Below are positions 24,401 to 34,265 of a stretch of DNA of 45,533 nucleotides, piece by piece. Source of the DNA: JBAXXL01 sp038206725. GTDB taxonomy: Bacteria > Bacteroidota > Ignavibacteria > Kapaibacteriales > UBA2268. The notes beneath the pieces were generated by a model that had not been told where the DNA came from, searched no databases, and saw nothing but the letters and a program-made list of their open reading frames with translations. The position numbers and the translations under genes are program-made. The DNA is taken from NCBI GenBank assembly GCA_038206725.1, contig JBBRAO010000027.1, positions 1 through 45,533 on the forward strand, in the 5' to 3' direction. Numbering within the stretch: position 1 is the first letter of the stretch; each line of letters starts with the position of its first letter.

Positions 24401-27400
24401 ATGCATTCAAAGTCAATACCTAGAGACGGTTTTAAACAAATAATGCTGAAAATAGCATCACCGGACGATATATTAAATCGTTCTCACGGTGAAGTTACGA
24501 AACCAGAAACTATTAACTATCGCTCGTTCCGTCCGGAAAAAGACGGTTTGTTTTGCGAGAAAATTTTCGGTCCTATACGCGATTGGGAATGTGCGTGCGG
24601 TAAATATAAAAGAATTAGATACAAAGGTATTGTATGTGACCGTTGCGGTGTAGAAGTTACTCAAAAATCTGTTCGCCGCGAAAGAATGGGACATATTTTG
24701 CTATCTGTGCCTGTGGTACATATTTGGTTTTTTAGAACACTACCTAGCAAGATAAGTGCTATTCTCGGTATGCCGACCAAAGATATTGAACGCGTTGTTT
24801 ATTATGAATCATATATAGTTGTACAACCAGGTAAAACAGGGTTACAATCAAAAGATTTGTTAACTGAAGAACAATATCTTGAAGTTTTAGATAGTCTTCC
24901 AAAAGAACATCACGATATGGACGACGACGATGCCGAAAAATTCATTGCTCTTATTGGTGGTGAAGCCGTAAAAGAGTTGCTGAAAAAAGTTAATCCTGAA
25001 AAAGAGTATAAAGAACTTAAAGCTAAATTGAAGGACGAAACTTCACAACAAAAGAAAGCGGATTTCCTAAAACGTTTAAGAATATTAGATGCATTTAGAA
25101 ATTCTCAAAAAAGTGAATATCCAAACGAACCAAACTGGATGGTTTTAGATGTTATACCGGTAATTCCTCCGGACCTTCGTCCATTGGTTCCACTCGAAGG
25201 TGGTCGTTTCGCAACCAGCGATTTGAACGATCTATACCGTCGTGTAATTATTAGAAACAACCGTTTAAAACGATTAATAGATATTAAAGCTCCAGAAGTA
25301 ATTTTACGTAATGAAAAACGTATGCTTCAAGAAGCTGTTGACGCTTTATTCGATAATAGTCGCCGCGCCGCAAAAAGCGAAACCCAACGCGCGTTGAAAT
25401 CTCTTGCTGATACTTTAAAAGGTAAAACAGGACGTTTCCGTCAAAACTTGTTGGGTAAACGTGTTGATTATTCAGGCCGTTCGGTAATCGTAGTTGGTCC
25501 TGAGTTAAAAATGCACGAGTGCGGTATGCCAAAGGATATGGCTGTTGAACTTTTCAAACCATTTATCATTCGCCGCTTGATTGAACGCGGTTATGTAAAA
25601 ACCGTTAAAAGCGCAAAGAAAATGGTTGAAAGAAAAACAACTGAAGTATATGATATCTTAGAAAAGGTTATCGAAGGACATCCTGTAATGCTTAACCGTG
25701 CACCAACACTGCATAGATTAGGTATTCAAGCATTCCAACCAAGACTTATCGAAGGTAAAGCTATTCAATTGCATCCATTGGTATGTACAGCGTTTAACGC
25801 CGACTTTGACGGTGACCAAATGGCTGTCCATTTACCAATATCTTACGAAGCTCAGCTAGAAGCATTATTGCTTATGCTCGCTCCGCACAATATTATGCAT
25901 ACTCAAAATGGTAATCCTATTGCAGTGCCGTCACAAGATATGGTTCTTGGTATTTACTATCTAACAAAATTTAGACCGGGTGGCAAGGGTGAAGATAAAT
26001 CTTTTTCCAATATAGAAGAAGTAATTATTTCTCACAATAGCGGGAAATTAGATCTCCATTCGAAAATTAAAGTACGCACAGCCAACGGTGTTATCCAAAC
26101 AACCACCGGAAGGATTATTTTAAATAAAATCGTACCGGAAGAATTAGGTTACTTAAATGAATTATTAACGAAAAAACGTTTACGCCAAATTATCGGAGAT
26201 TGCTTTAGAGCCGCCGGCTTGGCGAAAACTGTAGAGTTCCTTGATGATTTAAAAGAAATCGGATTTTCTTACGCTACTAAAGGTGGTTTATCAGTATCAA
26301 TTAATGACGTTGTGATTCCTGAAGAGAAGAAAGCTATTATTGACTACTCTCAAGAAAAAATTGATGTTATTGAATCCGCATATATTAATGGAGTAATTTC
26401 CGGTGGCGAACGTTATAATAAAATCATTGACGTTTGGACAACAGCAACCAACCGTGTTGCTGACCAATTGTATCAAGTAATGCAAAAAGATAAAAACGGA
26501 TTTAACACATTTTGGATGATGTTGGATTCTCAAGCCCGTGGTTCCAAAGAGCAGATTCGTCAGCTTGCAGGTATGCGTGGTTTGATGGCAAAACCAAAGA
26601 AATCTTTATCCGGTTCAACCGGAGAGTTAATTGAAAATCCTATTTTGGCAAACTTTAAAGAAGGTTTATCAATTTTGGAATACTTTATTTCTACTCACGG
26701 TGCTCGTAAAGGTCTTGCCGATACAGCGTTGAAAACAGCCGATGCCGGTTATTTAACAAGACGTCTTCACGACGTTGCTCAAGATATGATTATCACAAAA
26801 GACGATTGCGGTACTATTCGTGGCGTTAGAATGAGCGCGTTAAAAGATGGCGAAGATGTAAAAGAACCATTAGGTGAAAGAATTATCGGTCGTACAACTT
26901 TGACAGATGTAATTGACCCAATTACCGATGAAGTAATTGTGAAAGCAGGTCAAACTATTACTGAAACTTTGGCGCAAAAAATTGAAAACACTTCACTCGA
27001 ATCTGTGGTTATTCGCTCGGTATTAACTTGCGAATCACGTTTCGGTGTATGCGCTAGGTGCTATGGTAGAAACTTATCTACAGGTGCTTTAGTAGATGTT
27101 GGTGAGGCAGTAGGTACTATTGCTTCCCAATCAATTGGTGAGCCGGGTACACAGTTGACACTTCGTACATTCCATACAGGTGGTACTGCCGCTATGATTG
27201 CATCGCAATCTTCGGTACATACCAAATTCGATGGTATTGTGAAATTCGAAAGTGTTAGACAAATTAATTACGAAATTGAAGATGAACAAATCAATGTTGC
27301 AGTAAGTCGTAGTGGTGTTATATATGTATTAGATCCTAATTCAAATAGACAACTCACAAAATTCGATGTAACTTATGGTGCGGCATTAAAAGTTCAAGAT

Positions 27401-28651
27401 GGACAGAAAGTAACTAAAGGCGATATGATTTATGAATGGGATCCTTATAACTCCACTATTATCAATGAGCATAGTGGTAAAGTAAGATATAAAGACTTGA
27501 TTCAAAATATCACATACCGCGAAGAAAATGATGAACAAACCGGTCACATTACTAAAATAGTTATTGATTCAAGAGATAGAACAAAATCTCCTGCGATCGA
27601 AATTATTAATCCTGAGGGTGAAGTATTAAAAACCTATAGCATTCCTTCTCGTTCTCAATTAAGAGTTGACAATAATGAATGGGTAGGCGTTGGTGCTTCA
27701 ATGGTTAAGATTCCTCGTGATATGGGTCGTACAAGAGATATTACAGGTGGTTTGCCACGTGTAACTGAACTTTTCGAGGCACGTTCACCACAGAATCCGG
27801 CTGTAGTATCTGATATTGATGGTATTGTTGCATTTACCGCAATGAAACGCGGTTTGAAGGTTATAACAGTTAAATCTCACGATGATATAACAACAGTTGA
27901 TTATCCTATCCCAATGGGTAAATATATTTTAGTACAAGAAGGTGATTTCATTCGTTCAGGCGATAGATTAACCGAAGGTTCAGTTGACCCTCACGATATT
28001 TTGAGAATTTCCGGTGCTAATGCTGTTCAAGAGTATTTAGTAAATGAAATTCAAGAAGTTTACCGTATGCAAGGTGTAAAAATCAACGATAAACACATCG
28101 AGATTATTGCACGTCAAATGCTTCAAAAAGTAAAGATTTCCGATTCAGGAGATAGTGACTTTATTGAAAACGACGCAGTTGATAAATTAAGATTTACTGA
28201 TGAAAATAACAACTTAAAGAATATGATTGTTGTTACTGAAAAAGGGGATTCGAGATTTAACGAAGGTCAATTATATACAAGGAAGAAAGTACGTGACGCA
28301 AACAAGGAGCTTCTGAAAAAGGAAAAGGTTATTGCCGCTTTCCGCCCTGCTCAACCTGCTATCGCGGACCCAATTTTACTTGGTATAACACAAGCATCAT
28401 TAAATACAGAAAGTTGGTTATCAGCCGCTTCATTCCAAGAAACTACGAGAGTGCTTTCAGAAGCCTCTGTAGCCGGTCGTATTGATACTTTGCGCGGATT
28501 AAAGGAAAATATCATTATTGGACAGTTAATTCCTGCCGGTACCGGTTTACGCCATTATCAATCAATGAATATAGTAAGTGATGTCGGTGACATTTTTGGA
28601 CGCGAAAGAGAACAGCTCGTCGAAGAAGAAATAGTTGCAAAAGAATCATAA
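24401..28651 (+). CDS. rpoC: RNA polymerase subunit beta'
   Basis: 1416 residues. The N-terminal zinc ribbon has CACGKYKRIRYKGIVCDRCG. The clamp and rudder regions follow. The active site Mg-binding loop is intact in FNADFDGDQMAVH. The bridge helix and trigger loop occur in ARKGLADTALKTADAGYLTRR and GEPGTQLTLRTFHTGG. A second zinc site is CESRFGVCARCYGR. ATG at 24401 follows a GGAG SD. It ends the tRNA-secE-rpo block at a strong terminator. Confidence 0.98.
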   Translation: MHSKSIPRDGFKQIMLKIASPDDILNRSHGEVTKPETINYRSFRPEKDGLFCEKIFGPIRDWECACGKYKRIRYKGIVCDRCGVEVTQKSVRRERMGHILLSVPVVHIWFFRTLPSKISAILGMPTKDIERVVYYESYIVVQPGKTGLQSKDLLTEEQYLEVLDSLPKEHHDMDDDDAEKFIALIGGEAVKELLKKVNPEKEYKELKAKLKDETSQQKKADFLKRLRILDAFRNSQKSEYPNEPNWMVLDVIPVIPPDLRPLVPLEGGRFATSDLNDLYRRVIIRNNRLKRLIDIKAPEVILRNEKRMLQEAVDALFDNSRRAAKSETQRALKSLADTLKGKTGRFRQNLLGKRVDYSGRSVIVVGPELKMHECGMPKDMAVELFKPFIIRRLIERGYVKTVKSAKKMVERKTTEVYDILEKVIEGHPVMLNRAPTLHRLGIQAFQPRLIEGKAIQLHPLVCTAFNADFDGDQMAVHLPISYEAQLEALLLMLAPHNIMHTQNGNPIAVPSQDMVLGIYYLTKFRPGGKGEDKSFSNIEEVIISHNSGKLDLHSKIKVRTANGVIQTTTGRIILNKIVPEELGYLNELLTKKRLRQIIGDCFRAAGLAKTVEFLDDLKEIGFSYATKGGLSVSINDVVIPEEKKAIIDYSQEKIDVIESAYINGVISGGERYNKIIDVWTTATNRVADQLYQVMQKDKNGFNTFWMMLDSQARGSKEQIRQLAGMRGLMAKPKKSLSGSTGELIENPILANFKEGLSILEYFISTHGARKGLADTALKTADAGYLTRRLHDVAQDMIITKDDCGTIRGVRMSALKDGEDVKEPLGERIIGRTTLTDVIDPITDEVIVKAGQTITETLAQKIENTSLESVVIRSVLTCESRFGVCARCYGRNLSTGALVDVGEAVGTIASQSIGEPGTQLTLRTFHTGGTAAMIASQSSVHTKFDGIVKFESVRQINYEIEDEQINVAVSRSGVIYVLDPNSNRQLTKFDVTYGAALKVQDGQKVTKGDMIYEWDPYNSTIINEHSGKVRYKDLIQNITYREENDEQTGHITKIVIDSRDRTKSPAIEIINPEGEVLKTYSIPSRSQLRVDNNEWVGVGASMVKIPRDMGRTRDITGGLPRVTELFEARSPQNPAVVSDIDGIVAFTAMKRGLKVITVKSHDDITTVDYPIPMGKYILVQEGDFIRSGDRLTEGSVDPHDILRISGANAVQEYLVNEIQEVYRMQGVKINDKHIEIIARQMLQKVKISDSGDSDFIENDAVDKLRFTDENNNLKNMIVVTEKGDSRFNEGQLYTRKKVRDANKELLKKEKVIAAFRPAQPAIADPILLGITQASLNTESWLSAASFQETTRVLSEASVAGRIDTLRGLKENIIIGQLIPAGTGLRHYQSMNIVSDVGDIFGREREQLVEEEIVAKES

Positions 28652-28656
28652 ATATC

Positions 28657-28688
28657 AAGGCACATATACAAATATGTGCCTTTTTTTT
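28657..28688 (+). terminator. Terminator after rpoC
   Basis: An 11-bp stem AAGGCACATAT/ATATGTGCCTT (28657-28667 with 28672-28682), a 4-base loop and a run of T. It starts 5 bases after the rpoC stop. Confidence 0.92.
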
Positions 28689-28695
28689 AATATTA

Positions 28696-28727
28696 TTTGT
28701 TTATTTCAATAATTAACGTTAAATTTG
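28696..28727 (+). promoter_or_regulatory. Promoter of the lipoprotein/LysM unit
   Basis: TTTG (28696-28699), a 20-base spacer and TAAATTTG (28720-28727), the full Bacteroidota form. A second, sigma70-like combination TTGACA-N17-TAATAA (28732-28760) overlaps just downstream, inside an ACACATTAC/GTGTGTAAT-type partial palindrome that could bind a regulator. Confidence 0.6.
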
Positions 28728-28807
28728 TTTTTTGACACATTACCAAAAAGTGTGTAATAAATTAAACTGTAAAAGAATTTTTAAATACACATAGTAGGAG
28801 GATTTTT

Positions 28808-29152
28808 ATGAAAAATAAAAAACTCAGTTCTGTACTAGCCGCTTTTGTATTATTTGTTATCGCCGGACTTGCAATAAGTTCTTGTTCTAATAAGATTACA
28901 GAAGAGCAATTGATACAGATCAAAGAATTAAGAAAGCAAGAACGTATCTTGGACGACAAGATTAATAACCAAAAGGCAGAGCTTTCTGAAATCGAAAAAG
29001 AGTATGCCGCTCGCAAATCTGTATTAGATGACTGCAACAAGCGTCAAGATTTCGTTAAAAACAAACTAAGATCTTGGCCTAACATTTGGCCAGATTGGAG
29101 TCCGGAAATACCGGCCGCTCCTAAACCTGTAACCCCAACAATTAAAAAATAA
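28808..29152 (+). CDS. Small coiled-coil lipoprotein
   Basis: A 114-residue predicted lipoprotein: basic N-terminus, hydrophobic segment FVLFVIAGLAI and lipobox ISSC (Cys about residue 26), so probably lipid-anchored. Residues about 30-80 form a charged coiled coil (EEQLIQIKELRKQERILDDK onward). A Trp/Pro-rich tail follows (WPNIWPDWSPEIP). The SD TAGGAGGA is unusually strong, suggesting high expression. I do not recognise a named family; the layout loosely recalls small cell-wall-spacer lipoproteins. It lies directly upstream of the LysM protein, likely in one transcript. Confidence 0.8.
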   Translation: MKNKKLSSVLAAFVLFVIAGLAISSCSNKITEEQLIQIKELRKQERILDDKINNQKAELSEIEKEYAARKSVLDDCNKRQDFVKNKLRSWPNIWPDWSPEIPAAPKPVTPTIKK

Positions 29153-29196
29153 TTTATTCTTTCTAAATTATGTTTAATCTTATTAAAAGGTATAAA

Positions 29197-29982
29197 ATGA
29201 AAAGATATTATATGATTTTGATGTTGCTGGTTGTTACAAGCACAATTGTTTTGGCTAAGAAACCAGTTACCCTTCCCGCGGCAAGTGTCCCGGATTCCGC
29301 AATAACTAAAGATGAAGCAGTATTAAGGATTTTAGATTTCCAAAGTACTATCGAAGCAAAAAAAGTAACATCCACCAATATGGATGCAAAAATTAAAAAA
29401 GCTAAAGAAGATTTAGCGAAAGCAAACGTTGATTTGAAAGATTGCGATGCAAAAATTTTAGAATTGGTTGGCGCAACTAACGAAGATGTTGAAGCGTATC
29501 GTCAAAAACTTGGAGTTCTGAGAGGTAAATACCTTCAACTCGCAAGTATGAATAACGACCAATTGGCTGATAGTCAAGACAAAGTTAAAGCTCTTGAAGC
29601 AGAATTAAACTTGTTGAGAATGTCAAAAATCTCTTGTATTGAAGAATACTATACAATGATTTTATCATTGGCTAAAGATATTCGTGGTCTATATCGCGAA
29701 AAGAAAATCAAATCTTATACAGTTGGTACTTGGGCTGAAAATCGTGATTGCTTATGGAATATAGCAAGCAAAACCGAAATTTATAACGATCCTATGTTAT
29801 GGCCAAAGATTTGGCAGAGTAATAAAGACTTGGTGAAAAATCCTGATGTTATTTTCCCTGGTCAAGTATTAATATTACCTGAAAAAGCTGACAAAACTAC
29901 AGATGAAATTAAAGCTGAGCGCAAATACTGGCGTATGAAAAAACAAGCCGCCGCTGAAGCTGCTGCAGTTCCTGCCGGTAAA
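29197..29982 (+). CDS. Periplasmic LysM-domain protein
   Basis: About 262 residues from ATG 29197, which heads a clear signal peptide (MKRYYMILMLLVVTSTIVLA); the frame itself opens 27 bases earlier. Residues about 45-165 are a long Lys/Asp/Glu-rich coiled coil. A LysM domain then follows (YTVGTWAENRDCLWNIASKT, MLWPKIWQSNKDL, NPDVIFPGQVLILP) and should bind peptidoglycan glycan chains. The tail is Lys/Ala-rich. Together with the adjacent coiled-coil lipoprotein it could link outer membrane and cell wall; that is inference from domain content. The stop is at 29983-29985. Confidence 0.85.
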
Positions 29983-30027
29983 TAAAGTAGTTAATTAAAT
30001 ACTTTTAACCCGTGCTGAAAGTTTATC

Positions 30028-30160
30028 ATATCAACCATAGGGTTATACCTATGGTTGATATTTGTTTATAAGAAAGACCCTACTTTTATCTCCCACAGCT
30101 AAAGCAGTGGGTTGATAATAAGAACACAAATAATTCAATCCACACTATGCTTTAGCATAG
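30028..30160. repeat. Array of three family-D palindromes
   Basis: Three hairpins sit about 55 bases apart: a perfect 14-bp stem (30028-30041 with 30048-30061), CCCACaGC-TAAA-GCaGTGGG (30092-30111, followed by TTGATA), and CTATGC-TTTA-GCATAG (30145-30160). They share a scheme of (TCAA)CCC/CCT..GC-TTTA/TAAA-GC..GGG(TTGA). A perfect 30-base relative lies inside the GH20-like gene at 42272-42301. No ORF is visible in this 227-base spacer. Confidence 0.65.
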
Positions 30161-30212
30161 GGCTATAAACAAAATTAGTTCCTTTCAAAATATAAATTTA
30201 TCTAAACCGAAT

Positions 30213-31091
30213 ATGAAACTGATTATCATTTTGCTTTGCATTTTTACTTTACCGTCCTTCGCACAGGAAGATTTGGAAGCGTTGCTTAATAAAGAAGTGT
30301 CACAAGACCAAACAATATATACCACTGCCACATTTAAATCGACTCGTTTACAAAACGGGCATACTGTCGAAAGAACCAGCCGTGGTGAGCTTGAATTGAG
30401 AGTTCATCACCGTTTCGGTCAACTATCTTCAGGTTTTGATAATTTCTTTGGGCTTGATGAATCCTCATCGCTAATTTCATTAGAATATGGTTTAACGAAT
30501 TGGATGATGATTGGAGTTGGCAGGGCGACAATTGACAAAACTTGGAACGGTTTTACAAAGTTTAGTATATTGCGTCAGTCTGAAGGGAAGGTGCAAATGC
30601 CGATATCTCTTTCCTATTTAGCACAAATTTCTTATGTCACAGTTTCCAGAGGCGAATCCGATCCTTACGATAAACCAGTTAATCGCGCATTTTACACGCA
30701 TCAATTATTAATTGCGCGAAAATTCTCACCGGCACTATCCTTTGAAGTAATGCCTACATTAGTTCACCGCAATTTAGTGGACGAACCTAATAAGAATGAT
30801 CTGTACTCATTAGGACTGGGTGGCAGGTACAAATTTACAAAGTGGGTGGCAATTTGCGGAGAATATTACTATGTTGTAAATAAAGATGTTTCTTTTGGAT
30901 ATGAATACAAGGATGCATATTCTATAGGTGTTGATATTGACACAGGAGGGCACGTCTTTCAACTTTTACTATCCTCTTCACCCTATTTACTAGAGCACCA
31001 GTTTCTCAGCCGCTCAAACGGTAATATTAAAGTTGGTAATATATATTTGGGGTTTAATATTATGCGGACCTTTTCGCTATTAGACAAATAG
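30213..31091 (+). CDS. DUF5777-like outer-membrane beta-barrel protein
   Basis: 292 residues with a signal peptide (MKLIIILLCIFTLPSFAQ) and then alternating amphipathic strands throughout. It opens with the family-like TIYTTATFKSTRLQNGHTVE, then LELRVHHRFGQLSSGFDNFFGLDESS, and ends with strand segments such as GNIYLGFNIMRTF. This matches DUF5777 beta-barrel proteins of Bacteroidota, often found near c-type cytochromes and YceI proteins; none is present here. It is probably an outer-membrane pore or barrel of unknown cargo. Its last 12 bases overlap the converging aroD gene. Confidence 0.8.
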   Translation: MKLIIILLCIFTLPSFAQEDLEALLNKEVSQDQTIYTTATFKSTRLQNGHTVERTSRGELELRVHHRFGQLSSGFDNFFGLDESSSLISLEYGLTNWMMIGVGRATIDKTWNGFTKFSILRQSEGKVQMPISLSYLAQISYVTVSRGESDPYDKPVNRAFYTHQLLIARKFSPALSFEVMPTLVHRNLVDEPNKNDLYSLGLGGRYKFTKWVAICGEYYYVVNKDVSFGYEYKDAYSIGVDIDTGGHVFQLLLSSSPYLLEHQFLSRSNGNIKVGNIYLGFNIMRTFSLLDK

Positions 31092-31727
31092 CTTAGGATA
31101 AATTTTATAAAAATCAAATACATTTAACTGCCCCGGTGCTGTCGCCAATTCTTTAATATAAGAGCAGTAAATAAAAGGCGAACCGAACACGAAAGCCATT
31201 AATCTGGATAGTGGACCATATTCTCCTAAGCCCATTGCTAAAAGTTGCATATTGCCTTCTGTAATCCGAGGATTTTCATATAATTGGGCGATTGTTAATA
31301 TATCCTTATTTGTATTTAATTTACACGCTATTTTGCAATAATCTACGTTTTTATTTATACATACCTCAATAATCTCCATCAATTCTTTTTCTTCGGGTAA
31401 TTTTTCGAAGTTATGGTAAGAAGCTATTATTTGTAGATTATTTTCTTTTGCCGCGGTATAGATTAAATCAAAATCTGCGTTATCTAAATCAATATCAACA
31501 ATATTAACGCCTAATTCAATTGATTTAAGTAAATTGACCGTTGTTTTTGGAGAATGGTCGGCGGCTATTGTGTTAATTTTTTTTTGGTATATATTAATGT
31601 ATTCATTATCTGTAAATGTGCATAAATCCAATCTCAACTCTAACCAATTGCAAAGTCCAATGGCCGAATCAATATCTTCGATTCGACCACCGCCAAAGCT
31701 AACACAAACTTTTTCTTTTCCGTTCAT
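31080..31727 (-). CDS. aroD: Type I 3-dehydroquinate dehydratase
   Basis: Dehydrates 3-dehydroquinate to 3-dehydroshikimate in the shikimate pathway through a Schiff base. The 215-residue product has the type I residues: ELRLD (Glu30, Arg32), catalytic His105 in SYHNF, Schiff-base Lys132 in DYCKIA, MGxxGxxSR (Arg175) and the substrate loop APGQL near the end. It is somewhat short for the family. Its ATG overlaps the stop of the upstream T9SS cargo gene as TAATG, so translation is probably coupled. No other aromatic-pathway gene is nearby. Confidence 0.9.
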   Translation of the reverse strand: MNGKEKVCVSFGGGRIEDIDSAIGLCNWLELRLDLCTFTDNEYINIYQKKINTIAADHSPKTTVNLLKSIELGVNIVDIDLDNADFDLIYTAAKENNLQIIASYHNFEKLPEEKELMEIIEVCINKNVDYCKIACKLNTNKDILTIAQLYENPRITEGNMQLLAMGLGEYGPLSRLMAFVFGSPFIYCSYIKELATAPGQLNVFDFYKIYPKLFV

Positions 31728-34153
31728 TATTTATTGATCAAAATTGTTTTTCTGTATGTATTACTGTCACTTTCCCAGATTAGGGTATATAAACCAGTTG
31801 AATATTTGGATAGATCAAGATCAATCTCACGTCCAAATTTTCCGCTTGATTCAAAATTAAACTCATCTACTTTCACACCTATCGCAGAATAAATGGTTAG
31901 TTTTAAAGAACCTTTATCAGGTGAAAACAGTTCTATTTTGCCGCCTTCTACCATAGGAGTTGGTTGAGAAAACGCTACGTGCGGATTTGAACCCTTGATT
32001 TTGAAAAAATCCTTAGTACAGTCTTCCCGTAAAACTTCAATTTTACCGTTATGCAAAACCAATCCGAATGAAGAATCCGAGAGTATTGCATTAGTAAACT
32101 CAAGTGGTGTTAAATATTCATTAGCCATAAGTGTCATACCACGTAAAGATGCTAAGGTTTTTAAACTATCGTTCATTACCAATTGAGGGAAGAGTAAAGT
32201 CAGCAGTTCTTTGTTTCCACTTCTTTCTTTTGTAAAAGTGAATAGTTGGTATTTTGTCGTGTTATATATATAAGATAAATACGAATAAGTGAAATCTAAA
32301 TCAAATGTATAAGATTTCCCGGTCTTAGGTTCCAAATAAGCTTTGATATTCGATAAAAATGTCTCACCTAAATTGACGGTTGTGTCCGGAAGGACTATAT
32401 GTAAGTATATCTTTCCAATCGAATCGGCTATCCCTATTTTTTGTTCATAAGGACAAGGTTGTTGTATTGAGAATATAACTGTATCTCGAAAACTTTCGAG
32501 TTTTCTCGCATCAACTTTGATTTTATAATTTCTGACTTCATTTCCATATATAGCAAATGGGAAACTGATGTTTTCTAAAGTGTATTTAGTTCCCGATTTC
32601 AAATACAAAGCTTCAATAGTCGCCGCTTCGGAATAGTTATTCGTAATTGTCAATACCTTTTCGTAATCGCCGTGAATAAATTTATCCGTATTAGCATCAG
32701 TAATAACCGCCGTTATATCTGTTTTGTGGTAATTTACTATATATTCGGTTGTATCGGTAAATCCGAAGGTGTCGGTTACAAAAAGCTTGTAAGTTCCGCC
32801 AAATGATCTATCGGGTTTGGAAATTGTAGTATCACAAGTATCAGTTGCAAAACCATTTGGACCTGTCCATTTGTATTTTATACCTTTAAAATAATCGGAG
32901 TGTAACGTCACATCGTCACCATCGCAATAATCCGATGTAACAAAATTATTTATATTCGGACGGAAAAAGCTTTGGATAAATGACGGTAATCCCAAATATA
33001 CTGAACTGTTGCTTAGTTGATACCCTTTCCAAACATAGTTGCAATTATCATCGTTAGGATTGTTAATTACTGAAAGATAATTTCTTGCTCTCACCCCCTG
33101 CCTACTTTGGTAGGCTGTAGCAAGGTATATTTTATTGTCAAGAGCCAATTGAAGGGAACCCATATAAGCTTCGGTTACTCCATAAATGTAATCATATTCG
33201 GCTAATGTTTTAAATGAGTCATCTAAAGAACCGGTTTTTGCTTTTGTAAGATCTACTTGTAATAAAGAAGAATGGTCTTGTTGGTCAGGACTTTCATTAC
33301 TACCATAAGGTGTTGATGATACATATAAATACTTACTGTTTGGGGAAAACTCCACGCCATAAGAGTTTTTGAATTGATAAATGGTTGAATATCGTTCATT
33401 GGATATAACTCCGGTTTTAACATTGAAATCGTACAGAGCAAGTGAAACACCATTATTGGCTACTGCCAATAAATCGCCTTTTTGGGAAAATTTCATACAA
33501 CCCTTTGTCCAAGCACGATTCGTATATTTTGCAAGTGCCTTTATAGGGAACTCATTTTTTAATTTAATCCCGGTTTCATCGACCAAATAAACTATTATTT
33601 TGTTATCCTTCCATTTTTGTCCCAGAACCCAAATACCCTTGCCATTATATGTACCTACAGCGGTGATTTTTTCACAGGAAGGTGTAAACAAGGATTTATT
33701 TTTTGTAGTAACATCACCCAAACCACCGTTTTTTGTTAAATCTACTAAAGAGTAACTAAATCCGTTATATTCATCACCTGTACTCCAAACATCATTCACA
33801 GTAAAGACATAATATAAATCTTTATTGCCCGGAAAGGGAACTATGACACCTGATTGAGAAGCAGAACTATGACCATATAGTCCCCAGCCATTTTGCATTT
33901 GGTCGTGGTTCTTATTCCAAACACTCATACCGTCTGTATAAAATAATAGATTCCCATTTTCATCGGAAATTGTAGCCACACCTTCGTGTGTTGTAACACT
34001 ACTTTGACCTAATTCTTGGGGAGCCCCGTTTTTAAATGTAATTTGCCCTCTGTTTCCGAAACACCAATTTGCCGCTAATAAACTCCCCTTAGCGCTTAAT
34101 CCACCAGTTAAAGCGAAAAAGGACACAATAAATATGTAAATATACTTTTTCAT
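31727..34153 (-). CDS. T9SS-secreted protein with beta propeller and PKD-like domain
   Basis: 808 residues from ATG 34153 (signal MKKYIYIFIVSFFALTGGLSA; an ATG four codons upstream is possible). The N-terminal region has the recognisable NWCFGNRGQITF..EGVATISDENGNLLFYTDGMSVWN..SQSGVIVPFPG pattern of Bacteroidota secreted proteins, with propeller-like repeats to about residue 400. A PKD/Ig-like segment follows (YKWTGPNGFATDTC), then beta-sandwich modules. The C-terminus is a T9SS type A domain (LKLTIYSAIGVKVDEF, STGLYTLIW, KTILINK). It is probably cell-surface or secreted, with unknown ligand. It heads a two-gene unit with aroD. A -7-like TATATTTG lies upstream without a clear -33. Confidence 0.87.
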   Translation of the reverse strand: MKKYIYIFIVSFFALTGGLSAKGSLLAANWCFGNRGQITFKNGAPQELGQSSVTTHEGVATISDENGNLLFYTDGMSVWNKNHDQMQNGWGLYGHSSASQSGVIVPFPGNKDLYYVFTVNDVWSTGDEYNGFSYSLVDLTKNGGLGDVTTKNKSLFTPSCEKITAVGTYNGKGIWVLGQKWKDNKIIVYLVDETGIKLKNEFPIKALAKYTNRAWTKGCMKFSQKGDLLAVANNGVSLALYDFNVKTGVISNERYSTIYQFKNSYGVEFSPNSKYLYVSSTPYGSNESPDQQDHSSLLQVDLTKAKTGSLDDSFKTLAEYDYIYGVTEAYMGSLQLALDNKIYLATAYQSRQGVRARNYLSVINNPNDDNCNYVWKGYQLSNSSVYLGLPSFIQSFFRPNINNFVTSDYCDGDDVTLHSDYFKGIKYKWTGPNGFATDTCDTTISKPDRSFGGTYKLFVTDTFGFTDTTEYIVNYHKTDITAVITDANTDKFIHGDYEKVLTITNNYSEAATIEALYLKSGTKYTLENISFPFAIYGNEVRNYKIKVDARKLESFRDTVIFSIQQPCPYEQKIGIADSIGKIYLHIVLPDTTVNLGETFLSNIKAYLEPKTGKSYTFDLDFTYSYLSYIYNTTKYQLFTFTKERSGNKELLTLLFPQLVMNDSLKTLASLRGMTLMANEYLTPLEFTNAILSDSSFGLVLHNGKIEVLREDCTKDFFKIKGSNPHVAFSQPTPMVEGGKIELFSPDKGSLKLTIYSAIGVKVDEFNFESSGKFGREIDLDLSKYSTGLYTLIWESDSNTYRKTILINK

Positions 34154-34226
34154 AATAATTTTCATTTTGTGAACATTCTATATAATGTACTACACAAATA
34201 TACGTTTTTTGTTACATTTATTTTAA

Positions 34227-34265
34227 TAAAACCTTATAAAATTGAATTATTTTTATAAGGTTTTA
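34227..34265 (-). terminator. Long inverted repeat, likely terminator of the DUF350 cassette
   Basis: Perfect 15-bp arms (34227-34241 and 34251-34265, core AAAACCTTATAAAA) with a 9-base loop, about 115 bases downstream of the DUF350 stop on the minus strand. The T-rich arm could end that transcript. It is also about 75 bases upstream of the next gene, so a regulator site is possible. A weak family-B-like repeat lies at 34323-34348. Confidence 0.55.

Noticed and set aside
28732..28760. A canonical sigma70 promoter TTGACA-N17-TAATAA as the main promoter
   Set aside because: A full Bacteroidota-type promoter lies just upstream and the other promoters in the window follow that form; kept only as a note within that feature.
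30028..30160. A degenerate CRISPR array
   Set aside because: The units are individually palindromic, differ in sequence, lack uniform spacers, and no cas gene is present.
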